From Aneurinibacillus tyrosinisolvens (GTDB taxonomy: Bacteria; Bacillota; Bacilli; Aneurinibacillales; Aneurinibacillaceae), in NCBI RefSeq assembly GCF_001015055.1, contig NZ_BBWZ01000005.1, positions 62,001 through 126,000 on the forward strand: DNA of 64,000 nucleotides. Reading direction: 5' to 3'. The translations under genes and the position numbers were made by a program. The stretch's first letter is position 1. Each line of letters starts with the position of its first letter. Shown here piece after piece: positions 32,235 to 42,057 of the stretch. Under the pieces are notes generated by a model that did not search any database, was not told the DNA's origin, and was given only the letters and a program-made list of their open reading frames with translations.

Positions 32235-32792
32235 ATGGATAATTCTTTCCAGCAGCGGATTTTATCGGCTGCAAATAAAGTTTTTATGGAGAATGGGTAC
32301 CGTAAAGCGGACATGCGTTCCATAGCGAAAGACGCGGGAATCGCTGTTGGTACCATTTATAACTATTATCCAAATAAGGCGGTGCTCTACCAGGCCATTC
32401 TTGAGCAGCAATGGAATGAATTTGATAACAAAATTTTTACAATTACCGGGGGCAGTACCTCGCCAGAGGAGAAACTTCGACGCATTACCGATTTATTGCT
32501 GTCTTTTGTCGGCCGGCATATCGGTATGTGGCATGAGATTGTCGAAGACCCGAACCGTGATTCACAGCTGCGGGATGAGGGACAGAAAACGCAGGCACTC
32601 GCCCTTGAGCAGTTGAAGAAGCATTTGCGCATCGTCTTTGCTGAACTTGGGGCAAATCCTGAGTGGATGGAACGCAGCGTTCACGTCTACATTGCATCCG
32701 TTACGCATATGGCGATGTTTTTTCCGCAGGAGATGGATAAGAATCACCGGTTTATTATGAGTTTAGTTAAAAGCATCGTGGATCATTTATAA
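32235..32792 (+). CDS. TetR-family transcriptional regulator
   Basis: 185 residues. TetR HTH at about 10-50 (ILSAANKVFMENGYRKADMRSIAKDAGIAVGTIYNYYPNKAVLYQAIL); the C-terminal ligand domain is unassigned. Start ATG 32235 follows AGAGGGG; the earlier in-frame ATG 32208 lies at the tail of the terminator. As it follows the carboxylase operon it may repress acyl-CoA catabolism (inference, FadR/PaaR-like). Confidence 0.85.
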   Translation: MDNSFQQRILSAANKVFMENGYRKADMRSIAKDAGIAVGTIYNYYPNKAVLYQAILEQQWNEFDNKIFTITGGSTSPEEKLRRITDLLLSFVGRHIGMWHEIVEDPNRDSQLRDEGQKTQALALEQLKKHLRIVFAELGANPEWMERSVHVYIASVTHMAMFFPQEMDKNHRFIMSLVKSIVDHL

Positions 32793-32798
32793 GAGGAT

Positions 32799-32838
32799 GG
32801 GAAACAGACATACAACTGTATGCTCGTTTCCTTTTTTT
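32799..32838 (+). terminator. Terminator after tetR-type gene
   Basis: GGAAAC (with inner CATAC/GTATG pairing) pairs with GTTTCC, followed by T7. Confidence 0.75.
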
Positions 32839-32891
32839 CTTTTTTCGTACTATACTTTATTACGTACTGTAAAAATAGGAGATGAGATACA

Positions 32892-34518
32892 TTGCGCGTA
32901 GAGCAAATACAAATGCCTTTATCAAATAAGCTAGTCCATGATTACATATATGATTACGAGAAAGTGTCATCCTATTACTCGTATGATCCTTATCGCCAGG
33001 AAAGCTATACACAGCGTTTGAGCTGGCTCTCCTCATACCCTGTTTCCCACCGGGAGGAGCTTGCAGATGGGCTGCGTGCTTACAATCAAGCCGTTGGGAA
33101 CCACGCGAAAGCAATGGAGAATATTGAACACCTTCGGCAAAGTGACACCTATGTAGTCGTAGGCGGGCAGCAGGCGGGCATTCTTACCGGCCCGCTCTAT
33201 ACGATCCATAAGGCGCTTACCCTTCTCCGGACAGCGGAACTACAGGAACGTTTGCTTGGGAAGAAAATCATCTGTTTTTTGGATTGCGGGAGAAGATCAC
33301 GATTATGAGGAGGTCAACCACGTATACCTTCAGACCCCGAGCCATGAGATTAAAAAGGCAAAGCTCGGGATGGAGCCGGAAGGGAAAACTTCGATCACGC
33401 ATCTACAGGTTGAAGACGGGCTTCTGGAAGCGTTTATCGAGACGTATTTTGCGGAGCAAATCGATACGGAGTTCTCGGTGGAACTTCGGAAAGGCCTGCT
33501 TGGTTTTGCCAGGGAATCAACGACGCTTACCGACTTCTTTGCCAGAGTTATGGCCTGGCTGTTCGGCGAGAAGGGACTTGTATTGATTGACTCGGCCCTC
33601 CCCTTTGTCAGGGAGCTGGAAAAGCGCGGGTTTTCCCGGGTGATTAAAGAAAATGAGGCATTAAATCGCGCCGTTCTGGAACAGGGAAACAGTCTTGCAG
33701 CGCACGGCTACCACAGGCAGGTAGAAACGGAATCCGATAACGCGCATTTCTTCCTTTACCGGCAGGGGCAGCGGATCGGAGTTATAAGGCAGAACGGAAC
33801 ATATCAAACGAGGGATGGCGCCGAAACCTATACGGAAGAAGAACTTCTTGTCCTGTTAGAGGAGCAGCCGGAACGGTTTAGCACCAACGTGGTGACCCGG
33901 CCGATGATGCAGGAACTGCTGTTTCCGACGCTTGCCTTTATCGGCGGTCCCGGAGAAATCGCATACTGGGGTCTTTACCGGCGGTATTTTGAACTGTTTG
34001 GACTGGAGATGCCGATATTGCTCCCGCGCCTTACTTTTAGCCTTATTGAAGGCACGGTGCAAAAAACGATGCGGAAATATGATATGACGGTGGAGGAGCT
34101 GTTTACCGGTCTTGATGCCAGGAGAGTGGCCTACCTGGAACAGCAAAATACGTTCAACCTTGAGGAAAAGCTTGCTGCAGTGAAAAATCAGATTAAAGCG
34201 CTATATCAGCCAATTATCGAAGACGCTGCGAAAATCGAACTCGGGCTGAAAAATCTCGGGGAGAAAAACGTAGATAAAATTCTGGAACAGGTTGGTTACT
34301 ATGAGAAGAAGATAAGCGGCGCTTTCCTGAAAAAGCACGAGTCGGTCCTCCGCCAGTTCGAACGTACGGAGGCGGCGTTGTTTCCAATGGACAAACCACA
34401 GGAACGCGTTTACAATATATTTGGTTATGTTAATAAATATGGAATGGACTGGTTCAATGCGTTTCTTTCTTATCCGTTTGAAATAAACAGGAACCACAAC
34501 GCCATATTCATCGACTAA
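32892..34518 (+). CDS. bshC: Bacillithiol biosynthesis cysteine-adding enzyme (split by one frame break)
   Basis: Adds cysteine to GlcN-malate, the last step of bacillithiol synthesis. Conserved GGQQAGILTGPLYTIHKAL and FWIAGEDHDYEEVNH are present, and a C-terminal coiled coil. The frame shifts between KKII and FWIAGEDHD at 33270-33281: either one extra T in the T6 run (33275-33280) or two missing bases that would restore the usual PVFW. Joined length is about 541 residues, as in B. subtilis BshC (about 539). Start: TTG 32892. The bshC-mraZ neighbourhood is conserved in Bacillus; here ahcY lies between. Confidence 0.88.
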
Positions 34519-34537
34519 AAAGTAGGAGGCTGGAAGT

Positions 34538-35800
34538 TTGAATACAGTAGAAAAAAGCATCGTACGCGATATGAGCCTGGCACCTAACGGGCATTTGAAA
34601 ATCGACTGGGTAAAAGAACATATGCCGGTATTGAACACAATCCGGGAACAGTTTGAAAAGGAACAGCCTTTTAAGGGGTTAAAAGTAGCGATTTCCCTTC
34701 ACCTGGAGGCAAAAACAGCTTATCTTGCTAAAGTGGTGAAAGCGGGCGGTGCAGAAGTTACGATTACAGGAAGCAATCCGTTATCCACACAGGACGATGT
34801 GGCTGCGGCTCTCGTAGAGGATGGCATTACCGTATTTGCTAAGTACAATCCGGATCCGGAAGAGTACAAGCAGCATTTCATTAAAACACTCGAAATAAAG
34901 CCGGATTTAATTATTGATGACGGTGGCGACCTTGTTACGATTCTTCACTCCGAGCGCCCGGATTTAATGAAGCAGGTGCGCGGCGGCTGCGAAGAAACAA
35001 CAACAGGTGTTATCCGGAACCGTGCCCTCGAGAAATCGGGGCAGCTTACGTTCCCGATGATTGCAGTCAATGATGCGTACTGCAAATACTTGTTTGATAA
35101 TCGTTATGGCACAGGCCAGTCCGTTTGGGATGGCATCAACCGGACAACGAATCTTGTTGTAGCCGGTAAAACTGTTGTTGTTGTAGGCTATGGCTGGTGC
35201 GGCCGCGGGGTAGCGCTTCGTGCAAAAGGGCTTGGCGCAAAAGTGATCGTAACGGAAATAAACGGCATTAAAGCGATTGAAGCCTACATGGACGGATTTG
35301 AAGTGATGCCGATGATTGAGGCGGCAAAACACGGGGATTACTTCGTAACGGTAACCGGCAATAAAGACGTTATCCGCGGAGAGCATATTGCAGTAATGAA
35401 GGATGGGGCTATCCTATCGAATGCCGGCCATTTTGATGTTGAAATCAATAAGCCGGAACTGGAAAAACTTGCGGTGTCGAAGCGTGTCGTGCGCAAAGAC
35501 ATTGAAGAGCATGTGTTAGAGGACGGACGTAAAATTTACCTGCTGGCGGAAGGCCGTCTTGTGAACCTGGCTGCCGGTGACGGACACCCGGCCGAGATTA
35601 TGGATATGACATTCGCGCTTCAGGCGATTTCCCTCGCCTACGTAAATGAAAAATACGAAGAAATTGGAGCGCGTGTGTTAAATGTGCCTTATGAACTAGA
35701 TGAGAAGGTGGCGCGCTTGAAACTTGAAGCGCTTGGGCTTGGAATTGATAAATTGTCCCAGGAACAAAGGGAGTATTTAGATAGCTGGAAAGAAGAATAA
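34538..35800 (+). CDS. ahcY: Adenosylhomocysteinase, compact type
   Basis: Hydrolyses S-adenosylhomocysteine to adenosine and homocysteine, keeping methyltransferases uninhibited. 420 residues. NAD site [22 protein letters not shown] (about 207-228); substrate residues in [21 protein letters not shown] and [14 protein letters not shown]-terminal [15 protein letters not shown]. It lacks the 40-residue insert of the long bacterial forms, like archaeal and Thermotoga enzymes. Start: TTG 34538 after AGGAGG. 19 bp after bshC, so probably co-transcribed; both touch sulfur amino acid metabolism. B. subtilis uses MtnN/LuxS instead. Confidence 0.92.
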   Translation: MNTVEKSIVRDMSLAPNGHLKIDWVKEHMPVLNTIREQFEKEQPFKGLKVAISLHLEAKTAYLAKVVKAGGAEVTITGSNPLSTQDDVAAALVEDGITVFAKYNPDPEEYKQHFIKTLEIKPDLIIDDGGDLVTILHSERPDLMKQVRGGCEETTTGVIRNRALEKSGQLTFPMIAVNDAYCKYLFDNRYGTGQSVWDGINRTTNLVVAGKTVVVVGYGWCGRGVALRAKGLGAKVIVTEINGIKAIEAYMDGFEVMPMIEAAKHGDYFVTVTGNKDVIRGEHIAVMKDGAILSNAGHFDVEINKPELEKLAVSKRVVRKDIEEHVLEDGRKIYLLAEGRLVNLAAGDGHPAEIMDMTFALQAISLAYVNEKYEEIGARVLNVPYELDEKVARLKLEALGLGIDKLSQEQREYLDSWKEE

Positions 35801-35814
35801 GACTAATGACCTAG

Positions 35815-35853
35815 ATGTCGAACAGGCCTTCGAGCCCGTTCGACATTTTTTTT
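35815..35853 (+). terminator. Terminator after ahcY
   Basis: ATGTCGAAC pairs with GTTCGACAT, followed by T8. Confidence 0.9.
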
Positions 35854-35933
35854 ATATTGTATGTGGCAAATCTGCAAAAGATCTTAAATTTTTATAGAAG
35901 GATTTCCAATTGTAAGCTAGAATACATGTAGAC

Positions 35934-35958
35934 GTGGTGCAAAGTGGGACAAAGTGGG
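35934..35958 (+). promoter_or_regulatory. MraZ operator: three GTGGN repeats with 10-bp period
   Basis: GTGGT (35934), GTGGG (35944) and GTGGG (35954) are spaced exactly 10 bp, the arrangement bound by the MraZ ring. A further GTGGG (35975) lies near the RBS. A TAGAAT -10-like element at 35918-35923 would place the sites just after the start point, as expected for autorepression of the dcw operon. Confidence 0.75.
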
Positions 35959-35987
35959 GAAAGAGTTTAGCATGGTGGGTGAAGCGC

Positions 35988-36419
35988 GTGTTCATGGGTG
36001 AATATCAGCATACTCTTGATGAAAAAGGGCGCTTAACGGTACCGTCTAAATTCAGAGAGGAACTTGGAGAACGGTTTATTATCACAAGAGGCTTGGATCG
36101 TTGTCTGTTTGTCTACCCCGCGGAAGAATGGAATGTACTTACCCAGAAACTGAAATCATTGCCTTTTACCCGCGCAGATGCGCGAGCTTTCACCCGGATG
36201 TTTTTTTCGGGAGCAACAGAATGCGTGCTTGATAAGCAGGGTAGAGTAAACATACCGGCACTTCTTCGTGCCCATGGCATGATCGATAAAGAATGCACAC
36301 TTATCGGTGTCTCCAGCCGAATCGAAATATGGAGCACCGCAATGTGGGAAGAGTATGTTGGAAAATCAGGGGATTCATTCAATGAAATCGCCGAAAAAAT
36401 AGTTGATTTTGATCTGTAA
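35988..36419 (+). CDS. mraZ: Transcriptional regulator MraZ
   Basis: 143 residues, two AbrB-like halves: [22 protein letters not shown] and [16 protein letters not shown] with the DxxGR DNA-binding motif in each. Represses the dcw operon through the GTGGG repeats just upstream. Start: GTG 35988 (VFMGEYQ aligns with the family); the frame open to 35934 runs through the operator. First gene of the dcw cluster. Confidence 0.92.
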   Translation: MFMGEYQHTLDEKGRLTVPSKFREELGERFIITRGLDRCLFVYPAEEWNVLTQKLKSLPFTRADARAFTRMFFSGATECVLDKQGRVNIPALLRAHGMIDKECTLIGVSSRIEIWSTAMWEEYVGKSGDSFNEIAEKIVDFDL

Positions 36420-36448
36420 GGATTTAGTCATCATTGGGAGGAAAGACA

Positions 36449-37386
36449 ATGTTCCACCACATCACGGTATTGCATCAGGAGGCTGTAGACGGGTTGTCAA
36501 TTAAACCTGGGGGAATCTATGTTGACTGTACGTTAGGCGGAGCTGGACACAGCTCACTGATCGCGTCCAGGCTGACCGGCGGGGCCCGCCTGATTGCGAT
36601 CGATCAGGACGATGCCGCTCTTGCGGCAGCGAAAGAGCGCCTTGCTCCTTATATGGAACATGTCACCCTTGTCAAAAGCAACTTTCGCCAGATTAAGCAT
36701 GTGCTTGCTGAATTGAATATTTCGCAGGTTGATGGCGTACTGTTTGATTTAGGCGTTTCTTCTCCGCAGCTTGATGAAGCAGAACGGGGTTTTAGCTACA
36801 ATGCAGATGCGCCGCTGGATATGAGAATGGACCAGAAGCAGGATTTAACGGCTTATGAGGTTGTCAACGAGTGGCCTGAGGAAAAATCGCCTCGATTTTA
36901 TTCGAATACGGGGAAGAGAAATTCTCCCGGAGGATTGCCAGAGAAATTAACAACCAGCGTATGAAGCAGCCCGTGGAAACGACGGGGGAACTTGTAGAGA
37001 TTATCAAGCGCGCCATTCCGGCCGCAGCGAGGCGGACAGGCCCGCATCCTGCAAAACGAACGTTCCAGGGGATCCGGATTGCCGTTAATGACGAGTTAAA
37101 TGCGTTCCGCGAAGCGCTGGAAGATAGCATACATATTTTGCGGCCGGGAGGAAGGACAAGCGTGATTACATTCCATTCTCTCGAGGATCGTATTTGTAAA
37201 CAAATGTACCAGGAGTACAGTAAAGGATGCACATGCCCGCCAGGGTTTCCGCAGTGTGTCTGCGGTAACAAACCGATTTTGAAGGTCATTACGAGAAAAC
37301 CGGTTCTGCCAGGGACAAGTGAGCAGGATGAAAATCGACGGGCCAGATCTGCAAAGCTGCGCATTGCTGAAAAGCTGCCCGAATAG
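36449..37386 (+). CDS. rsmH: 16S rRNA m4C1402 methyltransferase (split by one frame break)
   Basis: Methylates N4 of C1402 in 16S rRNA with SAM. N-terminal [15 protein letters not shown] and SAM site [15 protein letters not shown]; then [23 protein letters not shown]-terminal [13 protein letters not shown]. The frame changes at the A5 run 36882-36886: one more A gives [24 protein letters not shown] and an intact protein of about 312 residues. Start ATG 36449 with GGGAGGAAAG. Probably a consensus error. Confidence 0.9.
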
Positions 37387-37401
37387 AGGAGGAGACTGAG
37401 T

Positions 37402-37785
37402 TTGAGGCCATACAACCAGGGAAATCTAGCGACAAATATAAACCCGAAGCAGAAGCCAAAGCAGAAGGTGCTTCAAAAAAAACGAACCGTCATCCGCCCG
37501 GGGATTAGCGGCGGCGAAAAGCTTATGTACTTTTTTGCCGTTATTTTGTTCGTTAGTGTACTCTCTTCCGTAATTGCCCGCTACACGATGATTTCTAGCT
37601 ATAACTATCAAATTATCCAGGCGAAAAAGGATATTAAAAAGATGAGTGAGTCCAACGGGGAGTTAAAGGTTCAAATTGACGCGCTGAGTAAACCGGACCG
37701 CATTCGGGAAGTCGCACAGCAGATGGGGCTTACGAAGAATGATGATACGGTTCGCGTGGTCAAGGATAATCGAACCTCGAATTAG
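37402..37785 (+). CDS. ftsL: Cell division protein FtsL
   Basis: 127 residues: a basic cytoplasmic N-terminus, one transmembrane helix (about 35-58), and a leucine-zipper-like extracellular part (IIQAKKDIKKMSESNGELKVQIDALSKPDRIREVAQQMGL). Forms a complex with DivIB and DivIC at midcell. Start TTG 37402 after GGAGGAG. Between rsmH and pbpB as in B. subtilis. Confidence 0.88.
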   Translation: MRPYNQGNLATNINPKQKPKQKVLQKKRTVIRPGISGGEKLMYFFAVILFVSVLSSVIARYTMISSYNYQIIQAKKDIKKMSESNGELKVQIDALSKPDRIREVAQQMGLTKNDDTVRVVKDNRTSN

Positions 37786-37797
37786 GGGGAGAAGTGT

Positions 37798-39966
37798 ATG
37801 GTTAAGAAAAGAATTGGTTGCCGTACGTTGGTCATGGGAGCGCTGTTTACGGCCTCCTTTTTTTTGCTTATTGCGCGTACTTTCTGGGTGCAGTATGTGG
37901 ACAGTGGAACCCTGCTTGCAAAAGCGCAGGCTACATGGGAAAGAAGTGACGCTATTAATCCGAAGCGGGGAGATATCCTTGACAGGAATGGACAAATGCT
38001 CGCTTACAATGGAAAAGCTTTTACAGTGGTTGCCCAAATCAAGGCGCTTTCGGAAGGGAAAAAGAATGAGAATTACGTAGTGAATCCGGTGGAAACAGCG
38101 AACAAGCTGGCCCCTCTCCTGAATATGCCGGTCCAACAAATTCTGGCAAGGCTTCAGAGCAAAGACCGGAAGCAGGTTGAACTGCGCCCGGGCGGGTGGA
38201 AGATTCCGAAAGAAACAGCGGACAAAGTAAAGGCGCTTAATCTTCCTGGAATCGGATTATACGAGGACTCGCGCCGGTATTATCCATACGGTTCCTTTGC
38301 TTCCCATGTTCTCGGCTATACGAACCGTGACGGAATTGCACAGCTTGGGCTTGAGTGGGCCCAGGACAAGCAATTGAAAGGACAGAAAGGCAGCTTTACC
38401 TTTAAAACCGATCGAAAAGGCAATCAATTGCCGGACGGAGTAGAGTCGTACAAGCCGGCAGTTGACGGAAACAAGATGATTCTCACCCTTGATCACCAGG
38501 TTCAAAATTATGTAGAAGAAGCTCTGGACAACGCTACCAGCCAATACAAAGTCAAGGGCTTGACGGTTATTGTCGCAGACCCGAACACAGGAGAGGTTCT
38601 TGGGATGGGAAGCCGGCCGACATTTGACCCCAACTCGCCGACCGGGGTGGACAGCTATCGAAACGCAGCTGTCAGTACGAACTTCGAACCGGGTTCTACA
38701 TTTAAGATTGTCACCCTGTCGGCAGCGATCGAAGAAAAGCTGTTTAACGCAAATGATCAGTACATGTCTGGAGTTTATAACAAAATTAAAGGCAGTAAAC
38801 CGATTCGGGACCATAATGAAGGGAGAGGCTGGGGCGTCATTTCCTTTAAAGAAGGTGTAAAGCGCTCCAGTAACGTAGCCTTTGTTATCCTGGGTTATGA
38901 AAAACTGAAAAAAGAAAGACTGTTTGATTATATTAGAAGATTTGGTTTCGGTGAAAAGACGGGGATCGAGCTTCCCGGAGAAGAGAAAGGGCTGCTTAAT
39001 TTCGAGCATGCTTATGATCGTGACGTCGCTTCCATGTCATTCGGCCAGGGCGTAGGCGTTACGGCCATTCAACAGGTTGCAGCAGTGGGTGCGGTAGCAA
39101 ACGGCGGAAAGCTGATGAAACCGTACATTATTAAACAGATTATTGATCCGAGAACGGGAAAAGCCATCATAGATAACCAGCCACGGGTCGTTCGCCGCGT
39201 TGTGTCTGAAAATACTTCTAAACAGGTGCGGGACTTGCTTGACGCGGTAGTAAATGAGAAAGACGGAACCGGACAGCCTTTCGCTCTGCCCGATTACCAT
39301 GTGGCAGGCAAGACGGGTACCGCTCAGGTCGTACATAACGGCCGCTACGTGCCGGGCAAATATATCAATTCCTTTATTGGCTTTGCGCCAAAAGACAATC
39401 CGAAACTCCTCGTTTATGTCGTTGTGGACGAACCGGATATCGACAACCCGTCTGCAGGCGGAAAAATCATTGCCGCACCGATATTTAAAACGGTGATGGA
39501 AAAAAGCCTCCACTATTTAAAGATGTCACCCGATACGGCAAGCGGGAAAACAATAACAGTAGAGGATGAAACGGCTGCGGTGCCCCCGGCGGCTGGAAAA
39601 TCGCTCGGGGAAGGCAAGCAATTAGCCCGTGCCGCCGGATTGTCCTATGAAGTTCTCGGAGGCGGAAACACAGTACTCTCCCAGTATCCGGCGGCCGGAG
39701 ATGAGCTGGCTAAAGGGGCGAAACTATACCTTGTTACATCGAAATCAGGTGTCAAGCTTCCTGATTTAAAGGGGAGAACCCTGCGGGACGTTATCGAAAT
39801 TGCTGCCCTGCTCGACGTAAAAGTAACGGAGGTAAAAGGGGAGGGATTTGTCCTTACACAAAGCATACCGCCGGGCGCAACGGTGAAAAAAGGTGACAAA
39901 CTGTCCATTGAACTTTCGCCAAAGTCTGCGGGCACTCCCTCGGAACCGGGTGCAGCGCCAAAATAA
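37798..39966 (+). CDS. pbpB: Class B penicillin-binding protein, PBP2B-type with PASTA domains
   Basis: 722 residues. N-terminal membrane anchor (about 10-30), PBP dimerisation domain, transpeptidase domain with SxxK at about Ser300 (GSTFKIV), SSN at about 355 (RSSNVAF) and KTGT at about 504, then two C-terminal PASTA repeats (about 595-720) and a Pro/Ser tail. Septal cross-linking enzyme. Follows ftsL by 12 bp, the position of B. subtilis pbpB (716 residues). Confidence 0.9.
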   Translation: MVKKRIGCRTLVMGALFTASFFLLIARTFWVQYVDSGTLLAKAQATWERSDAINPKRGDILDRNGQMLAYNGKAFTVVAQIKALSEGKKNENYVVNPVETANKLAPLLNMPVQQILARLQSKDRKQVELRPGGWKIPKETADKVKALNLPGIGLYEDSRRYYPYGSFASHVLGYTNRDGIAQLGLEWAQDKQLKGQKGSFTFKTDRKGNQLPDGVESYKPAVDGNKMILTLDHQVQNYVEEALDNATSQYKVKGLTVIVADPNTGEVLGMGSRPTFDPNSPTGVDSYRNAAVSTNFEPGSTFKIVTLSAAIEEKLFNANDQYMSGVYNKIKGSKPIRDHNEGRGWGVISFKEGVKRSSNVAFVILGYEKLKKERLFDYIRRFGFGEKTGIELPGEEKGLLNFEHAYDRDVASMSFGQGVGVTAIQQVAAVGAVANGGKLMKPYIIKQIIDPRTGKAIIDNQPRVVRRVVSENTSKQVRDLLDAVVNEKDGTGQPFALPDYHVAGKTGTAQVVHNGRYVPGKYINSFIGFAPKDNPKLLVYVVVDEPDIDNPSAGGKIIAAPIFKTVMEKSLHYLKMSPDTASGKTITVEDETAAVPPAAGKSLGEGKQLARAAGLSYEVLGGGNTVLSQYPAAGDELAKGAKLYLVTSKSGVKLPDLKGRTLRDVIEIAALLDVKVTEVKGEGFVLTQSIPPGATVKKGDKLSIELSPKSAGTPSEPGAAPK

Positions 39967-40059
39967 CATCCTGAGAATAAGGAAGCCTGTTCTATCTCTT
40001 CCATTCATCGAATAGGGTTATTGTTGAGAATAACTTGTTCGTTGAGGAGGAGAAAGACA

Positions 40060-41976
40060 TTGCGTGTATCAGGAGTTACAGTTAGACGTCGGATTTTTGT
40101 TTCTTTACTGCTCGGATTTCTGCTTTTTTTGCTGCTGATCACGCGCCTCGGTTATGTTCAGATCTGGAAAGGGACCTGGCTTACTAAAAACGCGGAGAAC
40201 TTATGGGGCCGCGATATTCAGTTTGAAGCAAAACGGGGACAGATTTTTGATCGCAATGGGGAGCTGCTCGCCTATGACATCAGTGTCCCTTCCATCATGG
40301 CTATTCCGGCACAGATTAAAGACCGTGCTGGTACCGCACGGAAGCTTTCCAAGATACTCGGCGTTAGCGAAACGGAAATATTCAAAAAGATAAGCAAGAG
40401 CAGCCGGCTGGAGAGAGTTCCTGGCGGACGGAAGGTGTCAAAGGAGACGGCCGATAAAATCCTGGCTCTTAATTTACCGGGAATCCAGGTGGCTGAAGAC
40501 AGTCAGCGTTACTATCCAAAAGGGGCCTTTGCCGCTCATATCCTCGGCTTTACAGGAATAGAGAACCAGGGGCTTACAGGGGTGGAGCGGATTTACAATA
40601 AACAGCTGGAAGGAAAACCGGGCCATATTTCTTTTCTCTCTAACGCTAAAGGAGAGCGGATGGTGGGAGAAGCGGAGAAGTTCACTCCGCCGATGGACGG
40701 AAAGGATTTGCATCTGACGATCGATGCGAATATCCAGGCCATCATCGAACGTGAACTCGATCAGGCAATGACCGTTTACCAGCCGGATGATGCGCTAACG
40801 ATCGCATTCTCCCCAAAAACCGGTGAGGTTCTCGGGATGGCAAGCCGGCCCGATTACGATCCGGGCCATTATAAAGATTACCCCGTAGAAACTTTTAACC
40901 GGAATCTGCCTGTGTGGAAGACATACGAACCAGGTTCTACCTTCAAAATTATTACCCTCGCAGCGGCACTTGAAGACAAAAAGGTAGATTTAGAAAAGGA
41001 TTCGTTCGATGATCCTGGTTATATAAAGGTTGCCGGGGCGAACCTGCGCTGCTGGAAGCGCGGCGGCCATGGGCACCAAACATTTCTTCAGGGAGTGGAA
41101 AACTCCTGCAACCCCGGCTTTGTTCTTCTTGGCCAGCGTTTGGGCAAGGAGAGGCTGTTCCATTACATTAAAGACTTCGGATTTGGAAAAAGAACGGGAA
41201 TCGACATGCTCGGGGAAGAAAACGGCGTGCTGTTCTCCCTCAAACGTGTAGGCCCTGTTGAACTGGCGACAACTTCCTTCGGACAGGGGGTATCGGTAAC
41301 CCCGATTCAGCAAGTACAGGCTGTAGCAGCTGCGATTAATGGCGGGAAGCTGATGAAGCCATACCTTGCCAAATCATGGAACGACCCGGAAACGGGAAAA
41401 GTCATCCAGGAGAACAAACCCCAAATGGTACGGCAGGTCATTTCCCCTGAAACGTCCGCCAAAGTCCGCACCGCACTCGAAAGTGTTGTAGCAAACGGGA
41501 CGGGGGGAAACGCCTATATTGACGGGTACCGTGTAGGCGGAAAAACCGGTACAGCGCAGATCGTAGAGAACGGAGTATATTCAAAGAGCAAGCACATCGT
41601 TTCCTTTATTGGTTTTGCGCCTGCAGATGATCCGCAAATCCTTGTTTATACGGCAATCAATAACCCGAGAGGCATTCAGTTCGGCGGTGTGGTTGCTGCG
41701 CCAATCGTGCGGAATATAATGGATTCCGCGCTGCGGTATATGAAAGTCCCCCCAAGAACAAGCAGCCAGATGGAGAAAAAATACAAATATCCGAATAAAA
41801 AAATTGTGCAAATTCCGAATCTTGTCGGAATGGAAAGAGAAGAAATCGTAAATAATTACTACACTTTCCCGCTTGACATTGCCGGTACTGGTAAGAAGGT
41901 CTCGTATCAATCTCCGCAACCGGGCGCGCGGGTAGAGGAGGGGGCAACCATTCGTGTCTATCTGGGTGACAAATAA
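40060..41976 (+). CDS. spoVD: Sporulation-specific class B PBP, SpoVD
   Basis: 638 residues. Membrane anchor (about 8-30), transpeptidase motifs SxxK at about Ser292 (GSTFKII), SCN at about 348, KTGT at about 494, and one C-terminal PASTA repeat. Paralogue of the preceding PBP; makes spore cortex with SpoVE. Start: TTG 40060 is 7 bp after GAGGAGGAG; the frame open to 40021 includes that RBS. The 93-bp gap to pbpB may hold its own promoter. Confidence 0.9.
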   Translation: MRVSGVTVRRRIFVSLLLGFLLFLLLITRLGYVQIWKGTWLTKNAENLWGRDIQFEAKRGQIFDRNGELLAYDISVPSIMAIPAQIKDRAGTARKLSKILGVSETEIFKKISKSSRLERVPGGRKVSKETADKILALNLPGIQVAEDSQRYYPKGAFAAHILGFTGIENQGLTGVERIYNKQLEGKPGHISFLSNAKGERMVGEAEKFTPPMDGKDLHLTIDANIQAIIERELDQAMTVYQPDDALTIAFSPKTGEVLGMASRPDYDPGHYKDYPVETFNRNLPVWKTYEPGSTFKIITLAAALEDKKVDLEKDSFDDPGYIKVAGANLRCWKRGGHGHQTFLQGVENSCNPGFVLLGQRLGKERLFHYIKDFGFGKRTGIDMLGEENGVLFSLKRVGPVELATTSFGQGVSVTPIQQVQAVAAAINGGKLMKPYLAKSWNDPETGKVIQENKPQMVRQVISPETSAKVRTALESVVANGTGGNAYIDGYRVGGKTGTAQIVENGVYSKSKHIVSFIGFAPADDPQILVYTAINNPRGIQFGGVVAAPIVRNIMDSALRYMKVPPRTSSQMEKKYKYPNKKIVQIPNLVGMEREEIVNNYYTFPLDIAGTGKKVSYQSPQPGARVEEGATIRVYLGDK

Positions 41977-42057
41977 GAAAAAGAGCATTACAATAAATGC
42001 TGGTGTTTATTTTAAACGAAGAGCGGGTGACCGCTAAACGAAAGAAGGAGAAAGAGG

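Noticed and set aside
38257..39009. Minus-strand ORF of 250 codons inside pbpB
   Set aside because: No RBS or family features, fully covered by the transpeptidase gene.
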